Below are positions 9,172 through 17,947 of a stretch of 64,000 nucleotides of DNA, piece after piece. Below the pieces are notes generated by a model. The model was not told the DNA's origin. It searched no databases and was given only the letters and a program-made list of their open reading frames with translations. The stretch's first letter is position 1. Every line of letters begins with the position of its first letter. Origin of the DNA: Chitinophagaceae bacterium (GTDB lineage Bacteria > Bacteroidota > Bacteroidia > Chitinophagales > Chitinophagaceae); the NCBI GenBank assembly GCA_947488765.1, contig CANLAE010000007.1, positions 1 to 64,000 of the forward strand, in the 5' to 3' direction. The position numbers were made by a program, and so were the translations under genes.

Positions 9172-9612
9172 ATGGCAAAAAATTATACTGAAGAATTAGA
9201 TTTTATTCTCGATTCGTTAATAAATGAGTATGAAAATATCAACGAAGGAGTAAAGTTTTATGAAGGGGAAGCCCCAAAAACAAAAAAGGAAAAAGTAACT
9301 GAAATGGTTGTAGGAGAATATAATTTAAAGTAATGGGAAATTAATGTGCTTTTTCATCGTTTATTAATTGATAAACAAATTATTAGTATAGAACCCTTAA
9401 CTATTTCACTGGATGGCATTGTTTTTAAAGGAAAGGGAGGTTATACTGAAAAAAGTAAACTTGATGATTTAGAAAACATTCGCATTAAAATGATTGAAAG
9501 TGACCTAAAAAAATATTCATACGGATTAATGATTTTTACTGGAGTAGTTGCAATTGGTACTATCATCTCCGCAATATATTTTGCCTTAGAGATTTGGAGA
9601 CATTTTTTTTGA
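9172..9612 (+). pseudogene. Small membrane-anchored protein gene interrupted by one in-frame TAA
   Basis: An ATG at 9172 opens a 53-codon acidic, helical reading frame (MAKNYTEELDFILDSLI...EYNLK) ending at TAA 9331-9333. The same frame continues at once (WEIN-VLFHRLLIDKQIISIEPL) to 9612, with the motif ISLDGIVFKGKGGY and a C-terminal membrane helix. Read through, the product is about 146 residues. From memory, this shape resembles small Bacteroidota proteins with a helical or winged-helix-like head, an F.GGY motif and one membrane segment. A single nonsense codon in one gene is thus the simplest reading; two separate short proteins remain possible. It is the third member of the kaiC-kaiB group. 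Confidence 0.6.
9346..9612 (+). CDS. Small single-pass membrane protein (3' part of the interrupted frame)
   Basis: 88 residues if started at GTG 9346, the first usual start codon after the TAA. Residues 58-83 form a membrane helix (YGLMIFTGVVAIGTIISAIY) followed by a short aromatic tail. If the upstream TAA is a real stop, this part could be made by reinitiation, since only 12 bases separate stop and GTG. No known function. Confidence 0.5.
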   Translation: MLFHRLLIDKQIISIEPLTISLDGIVFKGKGGYTEKSKLDDLENIRIKMIESDLKKYSYGLMIFTGVVAIGTIISAIYFALEIWRHFF

Positions 9613-9623
9613 AAAATTAATAT

Positions 9624-10103
9624 CTAACTCTTTCTTTTATGCAAAGGCAAAGAAGTTATTTCTGCTAAAGCTTTTGCACCTAAATCACCTTCCTTACTAA
9701 AAGACCAAACAAACAATGATTTTATTGGGTTGGTTTTTCGAATTGCTTCAACTGCTTTTAAGGTTAATTTTTTTGCAATTCCTTTTCGTCTGTATTCTTC
9801 TAGTACCATTGCCGAACACAAATACAAAGTATCGTAGGATATATTCAATGGAGTTTTTTCATAGAGTTCTTTCTCTGAAATTTTTTGTTCAAGAAATTGA
9901 TGCATTAATTCGGTTGTTGTTGGTAATAAAAGTATCCATGCAACAGGTCCATTTCCATCATCATACTCAGGTACAGTTGCCGGATGAATTTGTTGAAGAT
10001 GTTGAATTACTTCCTCATTAACATCCAATTGATCAGGGTCATTTTTTGTGGCAAATACTTCGTCTGCCAATTGCAACATTCTTTCAAAATTACTTAATGC
10101 CAT
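9624..10103 (-). CDS. GNAT family N-acetyltransferase
   Basis: 159 residues from ATG. The C-terminal half carries the acetyl-CoA binding segment VLEEYRRKGIAKKLTLKAVEAI, preceded by a strand DTLYLCSAM; the N-terminal half is acidic and less typical (YDDGNGPVAWILLLPTT). Substrate unknown. It converges on the kai-associated membrane protein gene with an 11-base gap and has no obvious terminator between them. Confidence 0.75.
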   Translation of the reverse strand: MALSNFERMLQLADEVFATKNDPDQLDVNEEVIQHLQQIHPATVPEYDDGNGPVAWILLLPTTTELMHQFLEQKISEKELYEKTPLNISYDTLYLCSAMVLEEYRRKGIAKKLTLKAVEAIRKTNPIKSLFVWSFSKEGDLGAKALAEITSLPLHKRKS

Positions 10104-10285
10104 GTACCAAAAATACTGAATCTAATGTCAGCCTATTTCATTTGATGATAATTTTTGGCAGAAACAGTAAACGCTCATTTATATTGCAAATTTCAAAGTC
10201 AATTTTTTAAATTATATGGTATATTAACTGACCTTTTCTTTATTGGTTTTTTCTAACTAACATTGCAGTAATAAAATTGTTTATT

Positions 10286-11584
10286 ATGTATCCCAATCTA
10301 TATTATTTTTTCAAAGATATTTTTGGCGTAGAATGGCAAGGGTTGAAAATTATTAATTCTTTCGGATTTTTTGTTGCACTGGCATTTATTGCAGCTGCAT
10401 GGGCATTAACAGCCGAGTTGAAACGCAAACAGGGATTGGGTTTGTTTACTTTTACAGAACAAAAAATTAAAGTTGGGGCACCTGCGCCAATTTCAGAATT
10501 AATCATCAATTTTATATTGGGCTTTTTTCTAGGATATAAAATTTTAGGCAGTTTTTTTATGCCTAATGTTTTTAATGATCCTCAACAATATATTTTCTCA
10601 TCACAAGGAAACTGGCTTATTGGGATTTTATTAGGTTTGTTTTTTGCTGGGTTAAAATGGTATGAAGCGAATAAACAAAAGTTGGCTACTCCAGAAGAAA
10701 GGACCATCCGTATTTGGCCACATGACAGGGTAGGCGATATGGTTGTGTATGCAGCAATATTTGGGTTTAGCGGAGCAAAATTATTTGACATATTGGAAGC
10801 ACCTGCTAGTTTTATTGAATCAATTCAAGCTGTAAAAGCAGGCAGGCAAGATGCTGTTTCGTTATTATTCAGCGGACTTACTTTTTATGGTGGATTAATC
10901 GTAGCAACAATTGCAATTATTTTTTATGCAAGAAAACATAAAATTGGAATTATACATTTAGCCGATGCAATTGCACCCGCAATGATGTTGGCTTATGCTG
11001 TGGGTCGTATTGGATGTCAGGTTAGCGGAGATGGTGATTGGGGCATTGTAAACAGTGCTTTTATCAGCGATACAAATGGACAAAGTATTGTTGCTACAAC
11101 CGAACAGTACGCTGCTACCTTACAAACACATCATGGCTATTTAGTTAGCAAATTTGGAAGTTTAGCGCAAGTGCCTCATTATGCAGTACAACCATTTTTA
11201 GGATTGCCTAATTGGTTTTTCGCATATACTTATCCTCATAATGTAGTGGGTGATGGTGTTCAGTTTGCAGGTTGTAGCGGACAATATTGTGCTTATTTGC
11301 CAATGCCTGTTTTCCCTACACCTTTTTATGAAATGATGACTTGTGGTGTTTTGTTTTTAGTATTATGGATGTACAGAAGCAAACTGAAATTTCCGGGACA
11401 AATGGCAGGATTGTATTTAATATTCAATGGAACTGAAAGATTTTTAATTGAAAAAATACGGGTAAATGCAAAATATAATTTTGGATCTTTTGGCATTACC
11501 CAAGCTGAGATTATTTCGTTTATTTTAATTATTTGTGGAGTCATATTGTTTACCCAAGCAAAGAAGTTTAAGAAAGTTATTTAG
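10286..11584 (+). CDS. lgt: Prolipoprotein diacylglyceryl transferase
   Basis: 432 residues from ATG 10286 (an in-frame TTG at 10277 is less likely). Lgt moves diacylglycerol from phosphatidylglycerol to the lipobox cysteine of prelipoproteins at the inner membrane. Several membrane helices and the Lgt signature region AYAVGRIGCQVSGDGDWG are present, plus PTPFYEMMTCGVLFLVLW and FNGTERFLIEKIRVN near the end. It is longer than the enterobacterial protein (about 290), as in many Bacteroidota, because of extra segments before and after the signature. It appears to be transcribed alone. Confidence 0.93.
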   Translation: MYPNLYYFFKDIFGVEWQGLKIINSFGFFVALAFIAAAWALTAELKRKQGLGLFTFTEQKIKVGAPAPISELIINFILGFFLGYKILGSFFMPNVFNDPQQYIFSSQGNWLIGILLGLFFAGLKWYEANKQKLATPEERTIRIWPHDRVGDMVVYAAIFGFSGAKLFDILEAPASFIESIQAVKAGRQDAVSLLFSGLTFYGGLIVATIAIIFYARKHKIGIIHLADAIAPAMMLAYAVGRIGCQVSGDGDWGIVNSAFISDTNGQSIVATTEQYAATLQTHHGYLVSKFGSLAQVPHYAVQPFLGLPNWFFAYTYPHNVVGDGVQFAGCSGQYCAYLPMPVFPTPFYEMMTCGVLFLVLWMYRSKLKFPGQMAGLYLIFNGTERFLIEKIRVNAKYNFGSFGITQAEIISFILIICGVILFTQAKKFKKVI

Positions 11585-11672
11585 TTTTTAGTTATATAGT
11601 TATTTAGTTTGGGATTTAATAGTTTATATGATTTATGTAGTTTGTTTTTTACTAAAAATTCAAACTAATTCT

Positions 11673-11707
11673 CTTTCCTGACTTTCCCGACTTTCGGACT
11701 TTGCCGT
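11673..11707. repeat. Short degenerate tandem repeat (GACTTTC-like)
   Basis: Four imperfect copies of a unit close to CTTTCCCGA lie between the convergent lgt and NUDIX genes. The preceding stretch 11585-11640 is a looser run of TAGTT-like words. GC is higher than in the surrounding spacer. No gene or clear hairpin is seen. Confidence 0.5.
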
Positions 11708-11709
11708 CT

Positions 11710-12117
11710 TCACAACTTCCCAATAATATCCATCACATTCGCATAACTGTTTGTCATACATTCTTTAATTTGATTTTTATCTGCCCAAATTATTTGTTCA
11801 ATATCTTCTTCAGTTTGCGGTATCAATTTTTCCGATGATGAAGCCTGCATCACATACCACCAACTTTCTTTTATAATTTCTTCTTGTAGCCATTTATCAA
11901 AATATTCGTGGTAAGTTTTTCCCAATAAATTTAATAATGTAATTTGCTGAATACCCGTTTCCTCCCGAACCTCACGAACGGCGCAGCTTACAATGCTTTC
12001 ATCTGCATCTAATTTGCCTTTTGGTAAATCCCATTTTCCTCTTCTGAAGATGAGTAGCAATTCATTTTTTTCATTTAAAACTAAGCCGCCTGCAGCAATG
12101 ATTATTTTTTTAGCCAT
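11710..12117 (-). CDS. NUDIX hydrolase
   Basis: 135 residues from ATG 12117 (MAKKIIIAAGG); an in-frame TTG five codons upstream is less likely. The Nudix box is complete: GKLDADE, then REVREETGI, fitting GX5EX7REUXEEXGU. Nudix enzymes cleave nucleoside diphosphates linked to another group; the WDLPKGK start is typical of small diadenosine- or nucleotide-sanitising members. Divergent from pyrE, with about 100 bases between. Confidence 0.9.
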   Translation of the reverse strand: MAKKIIIAAGGLVLNEKNELLLIFRRGKWDLPKGKLDADESIVSCAVREVREETGIQQITLLNLLGKTYHEYFDKWLQEEIIKESWWYVMQASSSEKLIPQTEEDIEQIIWADKNQIKECMTNSYANVMDIIGKL

Positions 12118-12220
12118 ACACAATATTAACAATATTTATGTTGAATAATTTTGATAGTTGTAAATTAATTTATTGATTAATCTACAAAATTTCGTCATCA
12201 AAATATATCTTAGCAGCATT

Positions 12221-12853
12221 ATGACAAATGAAAAAGCAGTTGCTGAAAAATTATTGCAAGTACAAGCAGTAAAATTAAGTCCAGAACAACCATTCACATG
12301 GGCAAGCGGTTGGAAAAGTCCTATCTATTGTGACAATAGAAAAGTATTGTCATTTCCTTATATCAGAGATTTTATTAAGAGTGAAATGTGTAATGTAATA
12401 TTTGAAAATTTTGGAGAAGCTACGATGCTCGCAGGCGTTGCTACAGCCGGAATTGCCTGGGGTGCCATGGCTGCCGACCAATTGAAGTTGCCTTACATTT
12501 ATGTGCGCCCAAAACCTAAAGAACATGGTTTGGGAAATCAAATTGAAGGATACTACGAAGCCGGTCAAAAAGTATTGGTGATTGAAGATTTAATTTCAAC
12601 CGGAAAAAGTAGTTTGCAAGTTGTTGATGTATTAAAAAATGCTGGTGTAGAAGTGGTTGGTATGGTTTCAATATTTACTTATGGTTTTGATATCGCAGAT
12701 GAAGCTTTTGCAAAGGCTGGTGTAAAATACCAGTCACTTACTAATTACAGTAATCTTATTAGTTTAGCTGTTGAAAAAAATATCGTTAGTGCTGCAACGG
12801 AATCTTTGTTGATGGATTGGAGAAAAGATCCTGCGAATTGGCAAGGAGTTTAA
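12221..12853 (+). CDS. pyrE: Orotate phosphoribosyltransferase
   Basis: 210 residues from ATG 12221 (MTNEKAVAEKLL); an upstream in-frame start at 12173 would add an atypical 16-residue tail. The enzyme joins orotate to PRPP to make OMP in pyrimidine synthesis. The PRPP motif VLVIEDLISTGKSS and the N-terminal FTWASGWKSPIYCDNR are clear. Length is usual for the family. No other pyr gene is next to it. Confidence 0.95.
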   Translation: MTNEKAVAEKLLQVQAVKLSPEQPFTWASGWKSPIYCDNRKVLSFPYIRDFIKSEMCNVIFENFGEATMLAGVATAGIAWGAMAADQLKLPYIYVRPKPKEHGLGNQIEGYYEAGQKVLVIEDLISTGKSSLQVVDVLKNAGVEVVGMVSIFTYGFDIADEAFAKAGVKYQSLTNYSNLISLAVEKNIVSAATESLLMDWRKDPANWQGV

Positions 12854-12899
12854 CAAGTTTGTTTGAGTTTTTGATAATAATTTCAATAAAAATAATCCA

Positions 12900-13307
12900 A
12901 TGAAAAAAATATTTGTTGCTGCTTTTATGTTGTTTTTATTTCATGTTGCAAACAGTCAGGTGATGAGCAACAAGCCTCAAATGATTGTAATAAAATCAGC
13001 AAATCTCCGTTGTTGGGAGTGCAAAGAAAGATTAGATAAATATTTATTGATTCAAAATAAATCATATTTAGAGAGCGGTATTATTGAATGGAAAATTGAT
13101 TTATTGAAAGGTGAACTTAAAATAAAATTCCTGCCAGATCGTGTAACTATTGATGACATCAAAGCTGCTATTAACAATGGAGGTTTTGATGCTGATGAAG
13201 AAAAAGCAGAACCTGATGCTTATAAAAAATTACCAACTGCATGTAAGCGTGCCGAAGATGGTGGCGGTCCTAAAAAAGGAATGCCTTGTCACAATCAACC
13301 CTATTAA
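12900..13307 (+). CDS. Secreted heavy-metal-associated-like protein
   Basis: 135 residues with a signal peptide ending near ANSQ. The mature part begins with a strand and a CxxC pair (LRCWECKERLD), followed by the HMA-like pattern IIEWKIDLLKGELKIKF and TIDDIKAAINNGGFDADE. Two further cysteines lie in the tail (PTACKRAEDG, GMPCHNQPY). This suggests a periplasmic copper- or metal-binding protein; the metal is not known. It is 46 bases after pyrE on the same strand and converges with the next gene (9-base gap). Confidence 0.72.
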   Translation: MKKIFVAAFMLFLFHVANSQVMSNKPQMIVIKSANLRCWECKERLDKYLLIQNKSYLESGIIEWKIDLLKGELKIKFLPDRVTIDDIKAAINNGGFDADEEKAEPDAYKKLPTACKRAEDGGGPKKGMPCHNQPY

Positions 13308-13316
13308 TTTATTTGA

Positions 13317-14201
13317 TTATTTATTATCTAACCCAATTTCTCTACGCATTTGTTGGGTTGTTTTGCTACTGCCATCATTGCTCCAGCCGGGTGCATTGAA
13401 TAAATAATTCCATGCATCTTTTAGGTTACGTACTTTCTTAAAATCCTTTGCAATATTGATCCATTCATGAAAAGCAATTTTAATAGGATTGAAGGTGTTT
13501 ACATTTTTTGTCAATCCATATTTTGGTAGATGAATTTCTGGCTGAAAACTTCCAAACATTCTATCCCAAATAATTAAAATACCTGCATGGTTTTTATCCA
13601 AATATAAAATATCACTTCCATGGTGTACACGATGGTGTGATGGGGTATTGAAAATAAATTCAAACCAGCGTGGACATTTGTAAACACTTTCTGTATGTAT
13701 CCAAAACTGATAAATCAAACTAACTGATTGCATGAGCATTACCATTGCAGGATGAAAACCAACCAATGGCATCCAAGTCCAAAAAATAAAACTGCCCGTT
13801 AAATTGCCAGTCCATGTTTGGCGTAATGCTGCTGCTAAATTGTATTTTTCGGAAGTATGATGTACCACATGACTAGCCCAAAACCACCGAATACTATGTG
13901 CCGAACGATGTGCCCAATAATAACTGAAATCGTCTGCCAAAAAGCATAAAATAAAAGCCCACCAAGCGTTGTAGGGGATATTGAATAATCTGTATTTGTA
14001 TAATCCTATAAAAATTACGAGGATAAAACTTTTAGTCAATAATCCAATAAATAAATTTCCTAAGCCTAATGAAATGCTTGTTGCTGCATCTTTTACTTCA
14101 TACAATTTGCGTTGTGTTTGTATGGCATATATTATCTCTAGTATTATTAGAATGATAAATGCGGGGATAGCATCCAACAATATATTTCTAAAGATGGGCA
14201 T
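13317..14201 (-). CDS. Sterol desaturase/fatty acid hydroxylase family membrane protein
   Basis: 294 residues with several membrane helices and the histidine clusters of the family: HRSAH, HVVHH, and HRVHH. These bind a di-iron centre that hydroxylates or desaturates lipids. The substrate (fatty acid, carotenoid or ether lipid) cannot be told from the sequence. Upstream lies a short conserved 14-base motif at 14250. Confidence 0.88.
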   Translation of the reverse strand: MPIFRNILLDAIPAFIILIILEIIYAIQTQRKLYEVKDAATSISLGLGNLFIGLLTKSFILVIFIGLYKYRLFNIPYNAWWAFILCFLADDFSYYWAHRSAHSIRWFWASHVVHHTSEKYNLAAALRQTWTGNLTGSFIFWTWMPLVGFHPAMVMLMQSVSLIYQFWIHTESVYKCPRWFEFIFNTPSHHRVHHGSDILYLDKNHAGILIIWDRMFGSFQPEIHLPKYGLTKNVNTFNPIKIAFHEWINIAKDFKKVRNLKDAWNYLFNAPGWSNDGSSKTTQQMRREIGLDNK

Positions 14202-14249
14202 TCGTAGTGGGTTTATCGTTATTGTTTAATAAATATACAAAGTACAAGT

Positions 14250-14263
14250 GTGCGACGCAACAA
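14250..14263. repeat. Intergenic 14-mer GTGCGACGCAACAA, copy 1
   Basis: Identical to 19941-19954. GC-rich against an AT-rich background, so unlikely by chance. Here it lies about 50 bases upstream of the fatty acid hydroxylase gene. Function unknown. Confidence 0.6.
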
Positions 14264-14311
14264 ATGCTTCATAGATATTCTTTAGCTCACTTAAAAAAAA
14301 TGGAACAAAAA

Positions 14312-15502
14312 TTATTTCAACTTATTTAAAGCTGCAATAATTCTTACCCAAGCTCTTTCAATATTTTCAATATTATTTGCAAATGAAAATCTTACACAAG
14401 AAGGCTCACCAAATGCATCTCCCATAACACTTGTAACGTGGGCTGTATTTAATAGGTACATGCAAAATTCAGAGGCATTGTTTACAGTTGTTTCTCCGTC
14501 AGTTTTTCCATAATAATAACTTACATCAGGAAAAATATAAAATGCTCCTTCGGGTTCAAAACATTTAAAGCCAGGTATATCTTTAATGATTTCCATAACA
14601 CGTTTTCTTCTGCGTGCAAACTCTTCGGTCATTGCATAGGTTGGTTTCAAATCGGTTGTAAGTGCTGTTACTGCTGCTTTTTGTGTAATTGAACTTGCTC
14701 CGCTTGTAAACTGTCCTTGTATTTTATCACAAGCTTTTACAATATCTACATGTGCTGCAATGTATCCCAAACGCCAACCGGTCATTGCAAAACCTTTACT
14801 TAATCCATTTACAATTATAACACGTTCTTTGATTGCTTCAAACTGCGCAATACTTTCATGTTTGCCAACAAAGTTGATATACTCATAAATTTCATCCGAT
14901 AAAATATATACATCGGGATATTTTTTGAATACTTCAACCAAAGCTTGTAATTCTTCTAAACTATAAACACTGCCACTTGGATTACATGGAGATGAAAACA
15001 TGAATAATCTTGTGCGTTCCGTTATAGCAGCTTCTAATTGCTGTGGAGTTAGCTTAAAACTGTTCTCGAGGCTTGTTTGTATTTGTACAACTTTTCCTCT
15101 TGCAATTTTTACCAATTCGCTATAGGTTACCCAAAAAGGAGTTGGTATAATTACTTCATCACCTTCATCTATCATTGATAAAATAATATTTGCCAAACTT
15201 TGTTTTGCGCCAGTGCTTGTAATGATATTTTCAGGTTTGTAATCTAAATTATTGTCACGTTTTAATTTGGTACAAACAGCTTCACGTAAATCTAGGAAAC
15301 CAGCAACTGGTGTATAATGACTGAAATTATCGTTGATTGCTTTTATAGCGGCGTCTTTAATATGTTGAGGTGTATCAAAATCAGGCTCTCCAAGGCTTAG
15401 GTCAATTACATCAAAACCTTGGGCTCTTAATTCTCTGCCAAGTTTTGCCATCTTTAATGTTTCTGGTTCTGCAAATCTTTCTAATAGTGAAGATAATTTC
15501 AT
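14312..15502 (-). CDS. aspC: Pyridoxal phosphate aminotransferase, aspartate aminotransferase type
   Basis: 396 residues, class I/II fold type I. LSLGEPDFDTPQHIK, the FSSPCNPSGSVY loop, SDEIYEYI, and the PLP lysine at 236 (GLSKGFAMTGWRLGY) match the aspartate aminotransferase Ib subgroup, which interconverts aspartate and 2-oxoglutarate with oxaloacetate and glutamate. Substrate range could also include aromatic amino acids. Stands alone between two spacers. Confidence 0.9.
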   Translation of the reverse strand: MKLSSLLERFAEPETLKMAKLGRELRAQGFDVIDLSLGEPDFDTPQHIKDAAIKAINDNFSHYTPVAGFLDLREAVCTKLKRDNNLDYKPENIITSTGAKQSLANIILSMIDEGDEVIIPTPFWVTYSELVKIARGKVVQIQTSLENSFKLTPQQLEAAITERTRLFMFSSPCNPSGSVYSLEELQALVEVFKKYPDVYILSDEIYEYINFVGKHESIAQFEAIKERVIIVNGLSKGFAMTGWRLGYIAAHVDIVKACDKIQGQFTSGASSITQKAAVTALTTDLKPTYAMTEEFARRRKRVMEIIKDIPGFKCFEPEGAFYIFPDVSYYYGKTDGETTVNNASEFCMYLLNTAHVTSVMGDAFGEPSCVRFSFANNIENIERAWVRIIAALNKLK

Positions 15503-15666
15503 CTCAAAAATGTATTTAAATGTGTCAATTAATTAGGTGGACGTAAAGATATGCGTTCACAAAAAAAAATTAGAAACAATCATTGAAAAGTGAAATAAAA
15601 TTGATGAAAACGATATCGTAATCAAATAATATTTTCAAGTTAATACAAAACAAACGCTTGTTATTA

Positions 15667-16929
15667 TTATTTCAAATAATCAAATTTAAATTTACTTAAA
15701 TCAGGTGTGAAAGGCTTTGTTCTCTTTAATTCATATTCATAAATGGTTTTGCCTACATTTTTCATGAAAGGAAATCCAATGCCATCATAATCATATTTAT
15801 CATCATTAAAAATACCATCATTATTGCATAAGATAGTTGCACTGAGCATGAATTCAACATTATTTTTAAAATCAACGATATAGGAAATGTCAGTTAAAAA
15901 TCCATAGGCATCACCAACCTTATTAAATATTCTGATATTGCTGTCTGGCTTTGTTTTCTCACTGCCTAGTAACATGAATTTGCAATAGGCATCCCAATAA
16001 TTTGTGTTGTCGTAATTGGGGTATTTACTTTCTTTTGGATAAGCACTCATCCAGTGTAATAAAAACTGTTCATCTTCTTTATTGATTTTGAATCTATGCT
16101 TTGAAGAAACAGTTTCAGGGAAAAGTATGGTGCGTAAAATTTGATGTAAATCTTCTAAATAAATTCTGTTCTTAGTAGTGAAATCAAATGGTTCATTAAT
16201 TAACTCATTTCCTTTATAATAACCTTTGCCAAATTGCGCATTAAATGTTGGATAAACTGCATTGCTGTATTGCGGATCCTGGGTATAAATAATTTTTCCT
16301 GTTGTGTCATAAAACTCAATAGGATTAGTAGTTTTGTTTTGTTCTGCTGTTAATGCAACTTGCAATCGGTGTCTGATAACTGCATCTTCAAAACCTTTCT
16401 TTTTTAATTTTTTTTGTATTTCTTCCTGCCCCAAAAATTCATACAAGCGATTGTAGGCATCATTGTCGCTTACTAGAAAAATTTGTTTGATGTAATGTGC
16501 AATATTGGGTACTCCATTTTCACTAGAAGGATGGTTGTAAACCAATGTTTGTTTGGCTGAATTGCTATCCGTAATCATTGCGGTAGTTTTATCCACCCCA
16601 TATTTTTTCAGCTCTTGCATTTTTTCTAAAGCTAAAAAAGCAACGGGCATTTTTACAGTACTTGCAGGATAGAAATAATTGTTTTTATTGACGTTGAAAG
16701 CGTAGTCGGTAAAATGCGGAAAATTATTTTTATCTCTGTCAATTTTTGTGTAAATAATCTGAACATTGTATTGATCTTTGAAGTTCAAAATTGGCTTCAA
16801 TTCAGGATTTGATTTTAGAATATTTTCAAGAAAATTCTGATTGTCATTTCGCTGTTGCATTGTAATTTTTTTCTGAGCATTTACCTGTAAGCAACTAAAA
16901 AAAAATATGGTATAAAGTATAAATTTCAT
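15667..16929 (-). CDS. Secreted class A beta-lactamase-fold serine hydrolase
   Basis: 420 residues with signal peptide (cleavage near VNAQ). The SxxK motif is STVK (Ser90-Lys93, YPASTVKMPVAFLAL) and the SDN motif is at 154-156 (VSDNDAYNRLYEFLG). The expected KTG is replaced by KVG (IFNKVGDAYGFLTD). It is much longer than true class A beta-lactamases (about 290), so a cell-wall or other hydrolase role is at least as likely as drug resistance. Ends a minus-strand run with kdsA 37 bases upstream of its start. Confidence 0.8.
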   Translation of the reverse strand: MKFILYTIFFFSCLQVNAQKKITMQQRNDNQNFLENILKSNPELKPILNFKDQYNVQIIYTKIDRDKNNFPHFTDYAFNVNKNNYFYPASTVKMPVAFLALEKMQELKKYGVDKTTAMITDSNSAKQTLVYNHPSSENGVPNIAHYIKQIFLVSDNDAYNRLYEFLGQEEIQKKLKKKGFEDAVIRHRLQVALTAEQNKTTNPIEFYDTTGKIIYTQDPQYSNAVYPTFNAQFGKGYYKGNELINEPFDFTTKNRIYLEDLHQILRTILFPETVSSKHRFKINKEDEQFLLHWMSAYPKESKYPNYDNTNYWDAYCKFMLLGSEKTKPDSNIRIFNKVGDAYGFLTDISYIVDFKNNVEFMLSATILCNNDGIFNDDKYDYDGIGFPFMKNVGKTIYEYELKRTKPFTPDLSKFKFDYLK

Positions 16930-16966
16930 AAAGCAAATTGGTTGTGTAAAATCTTTATTAAAGTTA

Positions 16967-17791
16967 CTACAAAACAGCTTTTCTTAATCGTACCAGTTGT
17001 TCTAATAAATTTTCCAATAAATCCAATTGTAACATATTTGCTCCGTCACTTAATGCTTTAGAAGGGTTGGGGTGTGTTTCAATAAACAAACCATCTGCTC
17101 CCGCAGCAATTGCTGCTTTGGCTATAGTACCAATTAATTGGGGGTTTCCGCCGGTAACACCTGAAGTTTGATTGGGTTGTTGCAAGCTGTGTGTAACATC
17201 CATAATTACAGGTGTTCCATGTGCTTGCATCCAAGGAATATTTCTATAATCAACTACTAAATCTTGGTAACCAAATGTAGTACCACGTTCGGTTAGCATG
17301 ATTTTTTCATTACCAGCTTTTTTAATTTTCTCTACTGCAAATTGCATGCTTTGTCCGCTTAAAAATTGTCCTTTTTTTACATTCACAATTTTATTGGTTG
17401 CAGCAGCAGCTACTAACAAATCTGTTTGTCTGCATAAAAAAGCAGGGATTTGTAAAATGTCAATATAATCAGCTGCAATAGCACATTCATCTGCTGCATG
17501 CACATCTGAAGTAGTTGGTAATTGAAAAGTTGTACCTACTTTTTTTATTAAGTCCAATCCAATATCATCACCCAAACCGGTAAATGAATTTGCACTCGTT
17601 CTGTTTGCTTTTCTATAGCTCGCTTTAAAAACATAAGGGATTTCCAAACGCTTACAAATGCCCGAAACTTTGTCTGCAATACCCATTACCAAATCTTCAT
17701 TTTCTACAATGCAAGGACCTGCAACTAAAAAAAAATTATCAGGGTTATAGTTCTGATTTTTGAATAAATCAGTTAAGAAAGTTGGTGTCAT
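16967..17791 (-). CDS. kdsA: 3-deoxy-8-phosphooctulonate synthase
   Basis: 274 residues. KdsA condenses PEP with arabinose 5-phosphate to make Kdo 8-phosphate for lipopolysaccharide. FFLVAGPCIVENEDLVMGIA, FKASYRKANRTS, KKGQFLSGQSMQFAVEK, LTERGTTFGYQDLVVD and DVTHSLQQPN are all family motifs. Length is normal. No other kds gene is adjacent. Confidence 0.95.
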   Translation of the reverse strand: MTPTFLTDLFKNQNYNPDNFFLVAGPCIVENEDLVMGIADKVSGICKRLEIPYVFKASYRKANRTSANSFTGLGDDIGLDLIKKVGTTFQLPTTSDVHAADECAIAADYIDILQIPAFLCRQTDLLVAAAATNKIVNVKKGQFLSGQSMQFAVEKIKKAGNEKIMLTERGTTFGYQDLVVDYRNIPWMQAHGTPVIMDVTHSLQQPNQTSGVTGGNPQLIGTIAKAAIAAGADGLFIETHPNPSKALSDGANMLQLDLLENLLEQLVRLRKAVL

Positions 17792-17947
17792 AATTAAGGT
17801 TTGTATAATTCTGTTGCGAACTTACGGTAAGTTTCTTTTCTTTGTCGCTTCTAATGATTGAACTTTTATTTTTTTATATAAAGTTGTGCTTGAAATTGAA
17901 TAAATTAGAATTTGTATTCTTGTCTGATTTAAAATAAAAATTGTTGT

